From positions 4,278,001 to 4,342,000 of the forward strand of contig NZ_OU745390.1 of assembly GCF_916618955.1 (NCBI RefSeq): a DNA stretch of 64,000 nucleotides, in the 5' to 3' direction. This DNA is from Pseudomonas sp. Marseille-Q3773 (GTDB lineage Bacteria; Pseudomonadota; Gammaproteobacteria; Pseudomonadales; Pseudomonadaceae). The first letter of the stretch is position 1, and each line of letters opens with the position of its first letter. Shown piece by piece: positions 47,614-56,912 of this stretch. The notes below the pieces were generated by a model that worked only from the letters and a program-made list of their open reading frames with translations, did not search any database and had not been told where the DNA came from. A program made the translations under genes and the position numbers.

Positions 47614-48762
47614 TTACGCCATAACGGCTGGCAACTGGCGATTCAGCGCCAGCTTGTCCATGACTGCTGTTCCGGTCAGGGCATAGCCCAGCAGCTTGCC
47701 GTCGGCATCGAAGCAGAGCACTTTGAGGTCGCTGCCCTGCCCCTCGACCCGCCAGGTGCCTTCGTGGCCCTGGGGTGGCGGCGAGACGACGAGTGGGCAG
47801 GCCGGGGTTTTCACCGTGACCGGCATTGGCCCGTAGGCGACCGCCGTCGGCTTACCGGCCAGGGTTTGCGCCAGCGCCCGGGCACAGCTCATCAGTGGCA
47901 TGACGTATAGCAGGTTGATGCCATCGACCTCGGCACAGTCGCCAAGGGCAAAGATATTGGCGTGGGAGGTGCGCAACTGGCGGTCCACGCTGATGCCGCG
48001 GTTGGTTTGCAGGCCGGCGGCGGCAGCCAGGTCGGTGCGCGGGCGCAGGCCGATCGCCGAAACCACCAGGTCGCAGGCGATCACGCAGCCATCAGACAGG
48101 TGTGCCTCCAGGCCCTGGGCCACCTTTTCCAGGCGAGCCAGCACCGGGCCCAGGTGGAAGCGGACCCCCAAGCCTTCCAGCCCGGCCTGCACGGCCGTGG
48201 CCGCAGCCGGGTGCAGCAAGGTCGGCATGATTTGCTCGCACGGCGCCACAACATCGACCTGGAAGCCGCCCAGGCTCAGGTCGTTGGCGAATTCACAGCC
48301 GATCAGGCCGGCACCGAGGATCAGCACTCGCTGCTTGCCAGAGGCTGCGGCGCGAAAACGCGCGTAGTCTTCCAGGTCGTTGATCGGGAACACCTGTTCG
48401 CCGCCATTTCCCTCGATCGGTACCTGTACCGTCTGCGCACCAACGGCCAGCACCAGGTCGCGGTATTCCACCGCCTCCTCACCGACCCACAGCCGCTTGT
48501 GGCCAGGGTCGATGCCGCTGATACGGGTATGGGTACGGATTTCGGCATTCAGTTGCTCGGCCATGGCGCCCGGTTCGGCCATGCACAAGCCATCCGCATC
48601 TTTCTGTTTGGCGAAGCCAGTGGAGAGCATGGGCTTGGAGTAGGAGCGACCGTCATCGGCAGTGATCAGCAGCAACGGTGTCTGGGTATCGAGCTTGCGA
48701 AATTCACGGGCCAGGTTGTAGCCCGCCAGGCCGGTACCGATGATTACCACAGGGGACGTCAT
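47614..48762 (-). CDS. Rubredoxin-NAD(+) reductase
   Basis: A 382-residue FAD-dependent pyridine nucleotide-disulphide oxidoreductase. The FAD site [15 protein letters not shown] lies near residue 10, the NAD site [17 protein letters not shown] near 147, and the second FAD contact [12 protein letters not shown] near 270. It lies 16 bases downstream of the rubredoxin gene on the same strand, as in the rubA-rubB arrangement of pseudomonads that feeds electrons to alkane hydroxylase or oxidative-stress enzymes. No alkane hydroxylase is in this window. Confidence 0.92.
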   Translation of the reverse strand: MTSPVVIIGTGLAGYNLAREFRKLDTQTPLLLITADDGRSYSKPMLSTGFAKQKDADGLCMAEPGAMAEQLNAEIRTHTRISGIDPGHKRLWVGEEAVEYRDLVLAVGAQTVQVPIEGNGGEQVFPINDLEDYARFRAAASGKQRVLILGAGLIGCEFANDLSLGGFQVDVVAPCEQIMPTLLHPAAATAVQAGLEGLGVRFHLGPVLARLEKVAQGLEAHLSDGCVIACDLVVSAIGLRPRTDLAAAAGLQTNRGISVDRQLRTSHANIFALGDCAEVDGINLLYVMPLMSCARALAQTLAGKPTAVAYGPMPVTVKTPACPLVVSPPPQGHEGTWRVEGQGSDLKVLCFDADGKLLGYALTGTAVMDKLALNRQLPAVMA

Positions 48763-48778
48763 GTCGTGCTTTCCTTGA

Positions 48779-48946
48779 TTAGCCGATGGAGATCATTTCA
48801 AAGTCACTCTTGCCGACACCGCAGTCGGGGCAAAGCCAGTCTTCCGGTACATCTTCCCAGCGGGTGCCAGGGGCGATGCCGTCGTCGGGCCAGCCTTCGG
48901 CCTCGTCGTAGATCAGGCCGCAGACAATACATTGCCACTTTTTCAT
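48779..48946 (-). CDS. rubA: Rubredoxin
   Basis: A 55-residue one-iron electron carrier. Two metal-binding pairs are visible: [15 protein letters not shown] near residues 5-19 and [14 protein letters not shown] near 37-50. The length is exactly that of a single-domain rubredoxin. The ATG at 48946 is preceded by AAAGAGACCTG. Longer upstream in-frame starts lie in REP-like sequence and are not real. It pairs with the reductase 16 bases downstream. Confidence 0.95.
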   Translation of the reverse strand: MKKWQCIVCGLIYDEAEGWPDDGIAPGTRWEDVPEDWLCPDCGVGKSDFEMISIG

Positions 48947-48992
48947 CAGGTCTCTTTCCTCGGTACGGGCTGGAGCTAACTGTTCTGCTGAG

Positions 48993-49022
48993 GGCCTCTT
49001 CGCGGATAAATCCGCGCCTACA
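48993..49022. repeat. Single REP hairpin (variant)
   Basis: GGCCTCTTCGCGGATAAATCCGCGCC, a variant of the usual unit with GCGGAT/ATCCGC replacing GCGGGT/ACCCGC. It lies between the divergently transcribed rubredoxin and ubiC genes. Confidence 0.7.
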
Positions 49023-49172
49023 GCGGCCGGGTAGCCGGTAGGGACGGGTTCACCGGCGAAGGACCAGTGCACAACTCGTGGGGGCTTTGTATCGGCCCCG
49101 TCAGCAGTATGCAAGCAGTCGGGGCAATCATGCTAAGCTCGCCGCCTCTCTGGTTGTAACAAGCAGACCGAC

Positions 49173-49730
49173 GTGTCGTACGAATCCCCGCAAGCAGCCG
49201 CTGTCGCGTGGCTGCCGTATTCACAGCTGGCGACCGGCATCGACCAGCGCACCCTGGATTGGCTGTTCGACGAGGGCTCCCTGACCCGCCGCCTGACCCG
49301 CCTGTCCGACGATCACTTCACTGTCACGCCGTTGTTCGAGGGCTGGCAACCGCTGCGCGATGACGAATGCCAGGCCCTGGGCATCGCCGCAGGGGCAGAA
49401 GGCTGGGTGCGCGAGGTGTACCTGCGTGGCCATGACCAACCTTGGGTGTTCGCCCGCAGCGTCGCCAGCCGCAGCGCCCTCGAGCGTGGCGGGCTGGACC
49501 TGGAAACCCTGGGCAGTCGCTCGCTGGGCGAGCTGCTGTTCTGCGACCAGGCATTCATCCGCCACCCCATCGAGGTGTGTAGTTATCCACAGGCCTGGCT
49601 GCCGAGCGCAGCCGCCCATGCCGCGCTGTGGGGCCGCCGCTCACGCTTCGAACGTGGCGGCCTGGAGCTACTGGTGGCGGAAGTGTTCCTGCCAGCGCTG
49701 TGGCAAGCGGCCAAGGAGGGAAACCGCTGA
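49173..49730 (+). CDS. ubiC: Chorismate pyruvate-lyase
   Basis: A 185-residue enzyme cleaving chorismate to 4-hydroxybenzoate, the first committed step of ubiquinone synthesis. Recognisable features are [45 protein letters not shown] and [20 protein letters not shown]. It starts with GTG, with a weak upstream site. Its stop codon overlaps the ubiA start (TGATG), which ensures translational coupling with the next enzyme. Confidence 0.93.
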   Translation: MSYESPQAAAVAWLPYSQLATGIDQRTLDWLFDEGSLTRRLTRLSDDHFTVTPLFEGWQPLRDDECQALGIAAGAEGWVREVYLRGHDQPWVFARSVASRSALERGGLDLETLGSRSLGELLFCDQAFIRHPIEVCSYPQAWLPSAAAHAALWGRRSRFERGGLELLVAEVFLPALWQAAKEGNR

Positions 49731-50620
49731 TGTACCTGCATCTGCTCAAGTCGCTCAACCGCTTGCACCCGCGGGCCTGGGACTTCGTCCAGCTCAGCCG
49801 CATGGACCGGCCGATCGGAATCTACCTGCTGCTGTGGCCAACCTTGTCGGCGGTCTGGATTGCCGGGAACGGATCGCCGACCCTGGCCAACGTGCTGATC
49901 TTCGGCCTCGGTGTGGTGCTGATGCGCGCCGCAGGCTGCTGCATCAACGATTTTGCCGACCGCAAGGTGGATGGCCACGTCAAACGCACCGCCGACCGTC
50001 CCCTGGCCAGCGGCCGGGTCCTTCCGCGCGAGGCACTGGCGCTGTTCGCTATCCTGGTCGGGGTCAGCTTCCTGCTGGTGCTGTGTACCAACAGCCGCAC
50101 GGTGTGGCTATCGTTCGGCGCGGTGGCGCTGGCGTTCTGCTACCCATTCATGAAGCGCTACACCTACTACCCGCAGGTGGTGCTTGGGGCGGCCTATTCC
50201 TGGGGCATTCCCATGGCCTTTACCGCAGCGGGTGGCGAACTGCCGGCCAGTGCCTGGCTGTTGTACATCGCCAATCTGCTGTGGACGGTGGGCTACGACA
50301 CCTATTACGCCATGGTCGACCGGGATGACGATTTGAAGATTGGCGTGAAGTCGACTGCGATTCTGTTCGGCGACGCCGACCGCACCATCATCCTGACCTT
50401 GCAGCTGCTTTCGCTGGGCTGCCTGTTGCTGGCAGGTAACCGTTTCGAACTGGGGGGCTGGTTCCATCTGGGCCTGCTGGGCGCGGCGGCATGCTTTGCC
50501 TGGGAGTACTGGTCGACGCGCAGGCTGGACCGGGAGTCATGCTTCAAGGCGTTCCTGCACAACCACTGGGCGGGGATGCTGGTGTTCATCGGGGTTGTAC
50601 TGGATTACGCGTTGCACTGA
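49730..50620 (+). CDS. ubiA: 4-hydroxybenzoate octaprenyl/polyprenyltransferase
   Basis: A 296-residue inner-membrane prenyltransferase that attaches a polyprenyl tail to 4-hydroxybenzoate. The two Asp-rich metal-binding motifs are visible as [20 protein letters not shown] near residue 75 and [13 protein letters not shown] near residue 200, within about nine hydrophobic helices. The start overlaps the ubiC stop by one base, with AAGGAGG 10 bases upstream. Confidence 0.95.
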   Translation: MYLHLLKSLNRLHPRAWDFVQLSRMDRPIGIYLLLWPTLSAVWIAGNGSPTLANVLIFGLGVVLMRAAGCCINDFADRKVDGHVKRTADRPLASGRVLPREALALFAILVGVSFLLVLCTNSRTVWLSFGAVALAFCYPFMKRYTYYPQVVLGAAYSWGIPMAFTAAGGELPASAWLLYIANLLWTVGYDTYYAMVDRDDDLKIGVKSTAILFGDADRTIILTLQLLSLGCLLLAGNRFELGGWFHLGLLGAAACFAWEYWSTRRLDRESCFKAFLHNHWAGMLVFIGVVLDYALH

Positions 50621-50626
50621 GAAATG

Positions 50627-50645
50627 TGGGGCTGCTGTGCAGCCC
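50627..50645. terminator. Hairpin between converging ubiA and COG4315 genes
   Basis: GGGGCTGC-TGT-GCAGCCCC is a perfect 8-bp stem about 6 bases after the ubiA stop codon, without a strong T tract. Confidence 0.6.
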
Positions 50646-50653
50646 CGACAATT

Positions 50654-51025
50654 TCATGGCTTGGCGACGTGCCAGACGTCCTTCATGCCGTCACCGGTCA
50701 TATCCCCGGCCTTCTTGTCCTTGACGAAGGTGTACAGCGGCTTGCCGTCATAGGCCCACTGCTTGGCGCCGTCGTCGCGCATCACCACGCTCCACTTGCC
50801 CTTGGCCGGTTCGTCATTGGCCTTGACCATCAAGGGCGGCCAGTTCTTGGCACATTCGCCATTGCACATCGACTTGCCGCCCGCATCCTTGTCGAAGGTG
50901 TACAGGGTCATGCCGGCATGGTCGACCAACATGCCGTCCTTCTCCATCGCATGGCCGGCCGAGGCCACCCCCGGTAGCGCCAGCGCAGTGAAAAGGGCCA
51001 TCCAGCTCAGCGTTTGTCGTGTCAT
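50654..51025 (-). CDS. Secreted COG4315-type repeat protein, unknown function
   Basis: A 123-residue exported protein. A signal peptide spans about residues 1-21 (LSWMALFTALALPGVASA). The mature part carries two repeats with the YTFxKD motif: LYTFDKDAGGKSMCNGECAKNWPP and PLYTFVKDKKAGDM. Repeats of this kind define a family of small bacterial lipoproteins and secreted proteins without known function. A Cys pair (MCNGEC) may form a disulphide. Start choices are 51025 and 51037; I prefer 51025. It is divergent from phoB. Confidence 0.78.
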   Translation of the reverse strand: MTRQTLSWMALFTALALPGVASAGHAMEKDGMLVDHAGMTLYTFDKDAGGKSMCNGECAKNWPPLMVKANDEPAKGKWSVVMRDDGAKQWAYDGKPLYTFVKDKKAGDMTGDGMKDVWHVAKP

Positions 51026-51126
51026 TGGATTCACCATTGTTTCGGGGGGATTGGGTTCGGAATGCCGCAAAAGCGGCCCTTTCAAGCCTAGTTCAGTCAT
51101 GCAATGTCGCCAGAATGGCCAACGGC

Positions 51127-51144
51127 CTGTCACACAGCTGCAAT
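51127..51144 (+). promoter_or_regulatory. PHO box upstream of phoB
   Basis: CTGTCAC-ACAG-CTGCAAT matches the PhoB-binding pattern of two 7-bp direct repeats (consensus CTGTCAT) separated by four bases. It lies 53 bases before the phoB ATG, consistent with autoregulation. Confidence 0.8.
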
Positions 51145-51197
51145 AATTCCGTTATCTAATGCGGGCCAAGACATCGTATCCAGGAGAGGTTTTGAGC

Positions 51198-51887
51198 ATG
51201 GTTGGCAGGAACATACTGATCGTCGACGACGAAGCGCCTATTCGCGAGATGATCGCCGTTGCCCTGGAAATGGCCGGCTATGACTGCCTAGAAGCGGAAA
51301 ACTCCCAACAGGCCCATGCGATCATCGTCGACCGCAAACCGGACCTGATCCTGCTCGACTGGATGCTGCCAGGCACCTCCGGCATCGAGTTGGCCCGCCG
51401 CCTCAAGCGCGACGAGCTGACCGGCGACATTCCGATCATCATGCTCACCGCCAAGGGCGAAGAGGACAACAAGATCCAGGGCCTGGAGGTGGGGGCTGAC
51501 GACTACATCACCAAACCGTTCTCGCCACGTGAACTGGTCGCCCGACTGAAGGCCGTCCTGCGCCGCACCGGCCCCAGCGACAGCGAGGCACCGATCGAGG
51601 TCGGCGGCCTGCTGCTGGACCCGATCAGCCACCGCGTGACCATCGACGGCAAGCCGGCCGAGATGGGGCCCACCGAATACCGCCTGCTGCAGTTCTTCAT
51701 GACCCACCAGGAACGCGCCTACACCCGTGGCCAATTGCTGGACCAGGTGTGGGGTGGCAACGTCTATGTCGAAGAGCGCACCGTCGACGTACATATCCGC
51801 CGCCTGCGCAAGGCGTTGGGTGAGGCCTACGAAAATCTGGTACAAACCGTCCGGGGCACCGGCTACCGCTTCTCGACCAAGAGCTGA
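51198..51887 (+). CDS. phoB: Phosphate regulon response regulator PhoB
   Basis: A 229-residue OmpR-type regulator. The receiver domain has the acidic pair in VDDEAP and the phosphoacceptor Asp in LLDWMLPG near residue 54, with KPFSPREL containing the conserved Lys near 105. The winged helix (about 130-225) ends GTGYRFS. It activates Pho genes under phosphate starvation. The ATG at 51198 is preceded by AGGAGAGG; a TTG two codons earlier is less likely. phoR begins 48 bases after the stop codon. Confidence 0.96.
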   Translation: MVGRNILIVDDEAPIREMIAVALEMAGYDCLEAENSQQAHAIIVDRKPDLILLDWMLPGTSGIELARRLKRDELTGDIPIIMLTAKGEEDNKIQGLEVGADDYITKPFSPRELVARLKAVLRRTGPSDSEAPIEVGGLLLDPISHRVTIDGKPAEMGPTEYRLLQFFMTHQERAYTRGQLLDQVWGGNVYVEERTVDVHIRRLRKALGEAYENLVQTVRGTGYRFSTKS

Positions 51888-51934
51888 TCGAGTTCAAAGC
51901 GCCAAGCTGCACGTTGTTGTACAAGGACCGTCAA

Positions 51935-53242
51935 TTGAACCAGAACTGGCATGCCACCCTGATCCGCCACCTGCTGCTGCTGATTACCGTCTGCCTGATC
52001 GGTGGGTTGGTCAGCGGCTATTATGGCTGGAGCCTGGCCATCGGCCTGGCGCTCTACCTGGGCTGGACCCTCAAGCAACTGTTGCGCCTGCACGACTGGC
52101 TGCGCAACCACCAACCCGATGAAGCACCACCCGATGGCTACGGCCTGTGGGGCGAGGTGTTCGACAGCATCTATCACCTGCAACGCCGCGACCAGCGCGT
52201 GCGCGGCCGCCTGCAGGCGGTGATCGACCGGGTGCAGGAGTCCACCGCCGCGCTGCGTGACGCGGTGATCATGCTCGACAGCGACGGCAACCTGGAATGG
52301 TGGAACCGCGCCGCCGAAACTTTGCTGGGCTTCAAGACCCCACAGGACGGCGGCCAGCAGGTCACCAACCTGGTACGCCATCCGCGCTTCAAGGAATACT
52401 TCGAGGCGGAGAACTACCTAGAGCCGCTGGAAATCCCGTCGCCAATCAACGACCGCATGCGCTTGCAGCTGCACATCACGCGCTATGGCAACAACGAACA
52501 CCTGATGCTGGTGCGGGACGTCACCCGCATCCACCAGCTGGAACAGATGCGCAAGGACTTCGTCGCCAACGTGTCTCACGAGCTGCGCACACCGCTGACG
52601 GTGATCACCGGTTACCTGGAAACCCTGCTCGACAACGTCGAAGACGTGAACCCGCGCTGGAGCCGTGCCCTGCAGCAGATGAGCCAACAGGGTTCGCGCA
52701 TGCAGACCCTGCTCAACGACCTGCTGCTGCTGGCCAAGCTGGAGGCCACCGACTACCCATCGGACAATCAGCCGGTGGCGGTCGATGCCTTGCTCGCGGC
52801 GATCAAGAACGACGCCCAGGCCCTGTCCGGGCCGCGCAACCAGCGCATCAGCCTTGAAGCCGCACCCGGGGTGAAGCTCAAGGGCAGTGAGTCGGAGCTG
52901 CGCAGTGCCTTCTCCAACCTGGTATTCAACGCGGTAAAGTACACCCAGGACGAGGGCAGCATCCGTATTCGCTGGTGGGCCGACGCCCAGGGCGCGCACC
53001 TGTCGGTGCAGGACACCGGGGTGGGGATCGATGCCAAGCACCTGCCGCGCCTGACCGAACGCTTCTACCGGGTCGACTCCAGCCGCGCATCGAATACCGG
53101 CGGCACCGGGCTGGGGCTGGCGATCGTCAAGCATGTGTTGATGCGCCACCGCGGCCGGCTGGAGATCAGCAGCGTGCCAGGGCACGGCAGCACCTTTACC
53201 TGTCATTTTGCGCCGGCACAATTGGCTAACGGCAAGGGCTGA
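51935..53242 (+). CDS. phoR: Phosphate regulon sensor histidine kinase PhoR
   Basis: A protein of about 435 residues. Two closely spaced hydrophobic helices at the N terminus (about 8-45, LLLLITVCLIGGL and WSLAIGLALYLGW) are followed by a PAS domain (about 100-190, MLDSDGNLEWWNRAAETLLG), HisKA with the phosphoacceptor His in ANVSHELRTPLTVITGYLE, and an HATPase_c domain (NAVKYTQDEG, GTGLGLAIVKHVL). It phosphorylates PhoB and is held inactive by Pst/PhoU when phosphate is plentiful. I prefer the TTG at 51935 with AAGGA 7 bases upstream over a TTG at 51914. Confidence 0.93.
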   Translation: MNQNWHATLIRHLLLLITVCLIGGLVSGYYGWSLAIGLALYLGWTLKQLLRLHDWLRNHQPDEAPPDGYGLWGEVFDSIYHLQRRDQRVRGRLQAVIDRVQESTAALRDAVIMLDSDGNLEWWNRAAETLLGFKTPQDGGQQVTNLVRHPRFKEYFEAENYLEPLEIPSPINDRMRLQLHITRYGNNEHLMLVRDVTRIHQLEQMRKDFVANVSHELRTPLTVITGYLETLLDNVEDVNPRWSRALQQMSQQGSRMQTLLNDLLLLAKLEATDYPSDNQPVAVDALLAAIKNDAQALSGPRNQRISLEAAPGVKLKGSESELRSAFSNLVFNAVKYTQDEGSIRIRWWADAQGAHLSVQDTGVGIDAKHLPRLTERFYRVDSSRASNTGGTGLGLAIVKHVLMRHRGRLEISSVPGHGSTFTCHFAPAQLANGKG

Positions 53243-53263
53243 TACCGCCGTTGCAGCGCTGCC

Positions 53264-53290
53264 CTTGGCGGGCACGCCCGCTCCCGCAGC
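53264..53290. repeat. Single REP hairpin (variant)
   Basis: GGCGGGCACGCCCGCTCCCGCAG resembles half of a REP pair, with CCGC in place of CACA. It lies between phoR and the CorC-type gene. Confidence 0.65.
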
Positions 53291-53414
53291 GGCCCGATAA
53301 GACCACCACCCTTTGCTTTTGCCGCCCCAGCCGCTACATTGGATCCCCTGTGCCAGCCAGAGCTGGCACTTTTTTTCTTTCTATCCCAAAGACGGACCCT
53401 GTAAAAACTCCATC

Positions 53415-54755
53415 ATGGACCCTTCCCCTGGTATCAGCCTCGCCTCGTTATTCGCCGACTTCGGCATGATCATCTTTGCCCTGCTGCTGGTGCTGCTCAA
53501 CGGTTTCTTCGTTGCCGCCGAATTCGCCATGGTCAAGCTGCGGGCCACCCGCGTCGAGTCCATCGCCGAGCTGCACGGCTGGCGCGGCAACATCCTGCGC
53601 AAGGTACACAACCAGCTCGACGCTTACCTGTCGGCCTGCCAGCTCGGCATCACCCTCGCCTCGCTCGGCCTGGGTTGGGTCGGCGAGCCCGCCTTCGCCC
53701 ATTTGCTGGAGCCCTTGCTGGCCTACCTGGGCGTCGACACGCCCGAGCTGGTCAAGGCCATCTCGTTCTTCGTCGCGTTCTTCGTCATTTCGTACCTGCA
53801 CATCGTGGTCGGCGAGCTGGCGCCGAAGTCCTGGGCAATCCGCAAGCCCGAGCTGCTGTCGCTGTGGACCGCCGTGCCGCTGTACCTGTTCTACTGGGCA
53901 ATGTACCCGGCCATCTACCTGCTCAATGCCAGCGCCAACACCATCCTGCGCATCGCCGGCCAGGGTGAACCCGGCCCGCATCACGAGCACCACTACAGCC
54001 GTGAAGAACTCAAGCTGATCCTGCACTCCAGCCGTGGCCAGGACCCCAGCGACCAGGGCATGCGCGTGCTGGCCTCGGCTGTGGAAATGGGCGAGCTGGA
54101 GGTGGTCGACTGGGCCAACTCGCGCGAGGACATGGTCAGCATCGATGCCCAGGCGCCGCTGAAGCAGATCCTCGCGCTGGTGCGCCGCCACAAGTTCAGC
54201 CGCTACCCGGTGTACGACGCCGAGCGCGAGGAGTTCACCGGCCTGCTGCACATCAAGGACCTGCTGCTGGAGCTGGCGGAACTTGAGCACCTGCCCGAAA
54301 CCATCGACCTGGACGATCTCGCCAGGCCACTGGAACGCGTGTCGCGGCACATGCCGCTGGCGCAGTTGCTGGAGCAGTTCCGCAAGGGCGGCGCGCATTT
54401 CGTGCTGGTGGAAGAGGCCGATGGCAAGGTGATTGGTTACCTGACCATGGAAGACGTGCTGGAAGTGCTGGTCGGCGACATCCAGGACGAGCACCGCAAG
54501 GCCGAGCGCGGCATTCTCGCCTACCAGCCGGGCAAGCTGCTGGTTCGCGGCGACACGCCGCTGTTCAAGGTCGAGCGCCTGCTGGGTATCGACCTTGACC
54601 ACATCGAGGCTGAAACCCTGGCCGGGCTGGTGTATGAAACGCTCAAGCGGGTGCCTGAAGAAGAGGAAGTGCTGGAGGTCGAAGGGCTGCGCATCATCAT
54701 CAAGAAGATGAAAGGGCCGAAGATCGTGCTGGCCAAGGTGCTCATGCTGGATTAA
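53415..54755 (+). CDS. CorC/HlyC-family membrane protein (CNNM plus CBS plus CorC_HlyC domains)
   Basis: A 446-residue protein with an N-terminal CNNM domain of three or four hydrophobic helices (LLLVLLNGFFVAAEFAMVKLR, LGITLASLGLGWVGEPAF, VISYLHIVVGELAPKSWA), then two CBS domains (about 200-330, FSRYPVYD, GLLHIKDLL, VLVEEADGKVIGYLTMEDVLE) and a C-terminal CorC_HlyC domain. Relatives act in magnesium or cobalt homeostasis, and the transported ion here is not known. The older name, hemolysin, is not justified by this sequence. Confidence 0.87.
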   Translation: MDPSPGISLASLFADFGMIIFALLLVLLNGFFVAAEFAMVKLRATRVESIAELHGWRGNILRKVHNQLDAYLSACQLGITLASLGLGWVGEPAFAHLLEPLLAYLGVDTPELVKAISFFVAFFVISYLHIVVGELAPKSWAIRKPELLSLWTAVPLYLFYWAMYPAIYLLNASANTILRIAGQGEPGPHHEHHYSREELKLILHSSRGQDPSDQGMRVLASAVEMGELEVVDWANSREDMVSIDAQAPLKQILALVRRHKFSRYPVYDAEREEFTGLLHIKDLLLELAELEHLPETIDLDDLARPLERVSRHMPLAQLLEQFRKGGAHFVLVEEADGKVIGYLTMEDVLEVLVGDIQDEHRKAERGILAYQPGKLLVRGDTPLFKVERLLGIDLDHIEAETLAGLVYETLKRVPEEEEVLEVEGLRIIIKKMKGPKIVLAKVLMLD

Positions 54756-54762
54756 ATGGCTA

Positions 54763-54781
54763 TGGGCCTGCACAGCAGGCC
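54763..54781. terminator. Hairpin between CorC-type and M23 peptidase genes
   Basis: GGGCCTGC-ACA-GCAGGCCC is a perfect 8-bp stem 7 bases after the stop codon, placed between converging genes. Confidence 0.6.
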
Positions 54782-54789
54782 CGGCCATC

Positions 54790-55686
54790 TCAAGGATTGC
54801 CCGCGGTGAAGTCCGGTAACCCGTTGATCGGCCGGTCGAACTGATAGGGTATCGATTCAAGCGCCAGCCCCACATTGCGCTGCACCACGAAGTGCAGGTG
54901 CGGCCCGGTACTGTTGCCAGTATTGCCGGACTTGGCCAGCAGCTGCCCCTGCCGCACCCGCTGCCCCTCCGCCACGATCACCGAACCACGCAGCAAATGC
55001 AGGTACACACCCATCGTGCCGTCCGGGTGCAGGATCCGCACGAAATTGCCCGAGGGGTTTGGCCCGCGCCCGCTTTGGCGGTTTTCGGTCTTCACCACTA
55101 CACCTTCCCGCGCGGCAATGATGGGGGTGCCCTCGGGCATGGCGATGTCCATGGCATAGCGCCCTTTCGGCCCGAAATGGCTGACTCGGCCGTTGGGGCC
55201 CTGGGTCACACGGAACGGCCCGCCGACCCAAGGGAAGGCATAGCGAAAGCCCTTCGGCCGCTTGCCCGGGTCGCCCATGGCCTGCAGCAGGGTCGAGCGG
55301 TAATTCAGCAACGTCCCGGGCCGCCCCCTGAGCACGCTGAGCATCTGCGTGGTATGCGGCGGCAACACCCGGCGCACGATACGCGGCGCGTTACCGCCTT
55401 GCGCGTTCACCAGGTTGTCCAGCCGCAACTCCACCTCTACCGGCACATGCAGCTGGTTGCGGGCCGAGAAGCTGACGCCGCCGTCGAAGGTTATCGCATT
55501 CAGCTGCACCTGGCCTTCTTGCATCTCGACCATGGGCTCGCGCTGTACCAAGGGTCTGGCACCAGGACCAGGCCGGTCGGTATAGGAGGTTACACGGCCA
55601 TCATCGGTGATCGTGTAGATCGTCATGCCCTGGCTCGACACCGAAGCCATGAGCATTGCACAGAACAGCAGCAGGCGGGCGGGCAT
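54790..55686 (-). CDS. M23-family (LytM-type) peptidase, exported
   Basis: A 298-residue protein with a signal peptide at residues 1-19 (LLLFCAMLMASVSSQG). The N-terminal part contains a DUF4124-like run (TIYTITDDGRVTSYTDRPG). The C-terminal M23 domain (about 160-280) has zinc ligands in HFGPKGRYAMDIAMPEGTPI and GPHLHF, with NSTGPHLHFVV at the end. Active LytM needs HxxxD and HxH; both are present, so it is probably a peptidoglycan endopeptidase in the periplasm. Confidence 0.85.
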   Translation of the reverse strand: MPARLLLFCAMLMASVSSQGMTIYTITDDGRVTSYTDRPGPGARPLVQREPMVEMQEGQVQLNAITFDGGVSFSARNQLHVPVEVELRLDNLVNAQGGNAPRIVRRVLPPHTTQMLSVLRGRPGTLLNYRSTLLQAMGDPGKRPKGFRYAFPWVGGPFRVTQGPNGRVSHFGPKGRYAMDIAMPEGTPIIAAREGVVVKTENRQSGRGPNPSGNFVRILHPDGTMGVYLHLLRGSVIVAEGQRVRQGQLLAKSGNTGNSTGPHLHFVVQRNVGLALESIPYQFDRPINGLPDFTAGNP

Positions 55687-55785
55687 GATAGTGGCTTTTT
55701 GACAGTTATGATCTGTCGAAGACTAGCAGCCGGTTTTATGGCGGGTATGACAGTTGGTCGGATGGCACAACGGCTGTGCGGCTTT

Positions 55786-55829
55786 TTGTAGAAGCGGCCT
55801 TGCATCGCGAAGGGCTGCAAGGCCGCGCC
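55786..55829. repeat. Single palindrome of the second REP type
   Basis: GAAGCGGCCTTGCATCGCGAAGGGCTGCAAGGCCGC folds as GCGGCCTTGCA/TGCAAGGCCGC. It lies between the M23 peptidase gene and the response-regulator gene. Confidence 0.65.
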
Positions 55830-55851
55830 AAGGGCGGCGTGGGGCCGAGGG

Positions 55852-56748
55852 TCAAGCGCCCGGGGTGAAGTGCTTCTGTGCAGTCCCGCGAGCAATCAGG
55901 CGCGACAGGTAGTCGAGCTTCTGCGCATCCTGGTCGACGAACTTGAAGGTCAGCTGCAGCCAGTCACTGTCAGGCTTGGGCTCCAGCGCCACTACCGCAT
56001 GCAGGTAACCGTTCAGTCGCGCGACTTCGGCATTCTCGCCCTGCTCCAGGTTCAGCACGGCGCCTTCCAGCACCTGCGGCAGCGCTTCACCGCGGCGAAC
56101 CACCAGCAAGGCCTCTTTCAGGCTCAGCGCCTTGATCACACACGCCTGCATGCCACTGGCCAGGCGTAACTGGCCCTGCCCGCGGCCGGTCGGCACTGGC
56201 GCAGCGGCGGCAGGGGCACTGACCGATGGCCTGGCGGGTGCCGGTGCAGCTGCCGGTGCGGGGACTTTTGCCGCTTCCGGTTTGCCGCCAGTCAAGGCAC
56301 TCAGCGAATCGTTGGCGAACGCCGAGTTGACGCGCGCCGGGCCGCTGGACATCAGGCCATCGAGCTTGCCGATCTTGGTCAGGGCCTTTTTCACCTTGGT
56401 CAGCAATTGCTCGTTGGTGAACGGCTTGCCGACGAAATCGGAAACGCCGGCCTGGATCGCCTGGATGACGTTTTCCTTGTCGCCACGGCTGGTCACCATG
56501 ATGAACTGCAGGTTTTTCAGCTCAGGCTGCTGACGGCACCAGGTGAGCAGTTCCAGGCCGGACATTTCCGGCATCTCCCAGTCGCACAGGACCAGGTCGA
56601 ACGCTTCCTTGCCCAGCATCGCCATTGCCTTGCGACCGTTGACGGCATCGTCGATGGTCATGCCCGGGAAGGCGTTGCGCAGGCATTTGCGGACCAGGTC
56701 GCGGATGAACGGGGCGTCATCCACAACCAGCACATTCACTTTACTCAT
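55852..56748 (-). CDS. Response regulator: CheY receiver with C-terminal PilZ-like domain
   Basis: A 298-residue protein. The receiver domain (about 1-125) has VVDDAPF, phosphoacceptor Asp in LCDWEMPEMSG near residue 56, the conserved Thr/Ser in MVTSRGD and Lys in GKPFTNEQ. An Ala/Pro-rich linker (about 160-195) leads to a beta-rich C-terminal domain with lines such as LSLKEALLVVRRGEALP and LTFKFVDQDAQKLDYLSRLIARG, which resembles PilZ. The RxxxR and DxSxxG signature of cyclic-di-GMP binding is not evident. Downstream partners are unknown. Confidence 0.83.
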   Translation of the reverse strand: MSKVNVLVVDDAPFIRDLVRKCLRNAFPGMTIDDAVNGRKAMAMLGKEAFDLVLCDWEMPEMSGLELLTWCRQQPELKNLQFIMVTSRGDKENVIQAIQAGVSDFVGKPFTNEQLLTKVKKALTKIGKLDGLMSSGPARVNSAFANDSLSALTGGKPEAAKVPAPAAAPAPARPSVSAPAAAAPVPTGRGQGQLRLASGMQACVIKALSLKEALLVVRRGEALPQVLEGAVLNLEQGENAEVARLNGYLHAVVALEPKPDSDWLQLTFKFVDQDAQKLDYLSRLIARGTAQKHFTPGA

Positions 56749-56864
56749 CGATACTCCTTCTGAATCCCGGCTAGCCTACCGCCGAATAATGGCCATTCGC
56801 TACAACCTGGTCACGCCGGGACTTCTTCACATCGTTCGCGGGTGCCTGCCGGCTCCTCGACCGC

Positions 56865-56893
56865 AAACGAAAACGCCCGGCCAAGGCCGGGCG
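56865..56893 (-). terminator. Rho-independent terminator of the pst-phoU operon
   Basis: On the minus strand CGCCCGGCC-TT-GGCCGGGCG, a perfect 9-bp stem, is followed by TTTTCGTTTG. It begins 20 bases after the phoU stop codon. Confidence 0.87.
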
Positions 56894-56912
56894 TCGATGC
56901 TCGGGAGCAACC

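Noticed and set aside
53415..54755. Hemolysin annotation for the CNNM/CBS/CorC_HlyC protein
   Set aside because: No pore-forming or secretion features. The architecture is that of an ion-homeostasis membrane protein.
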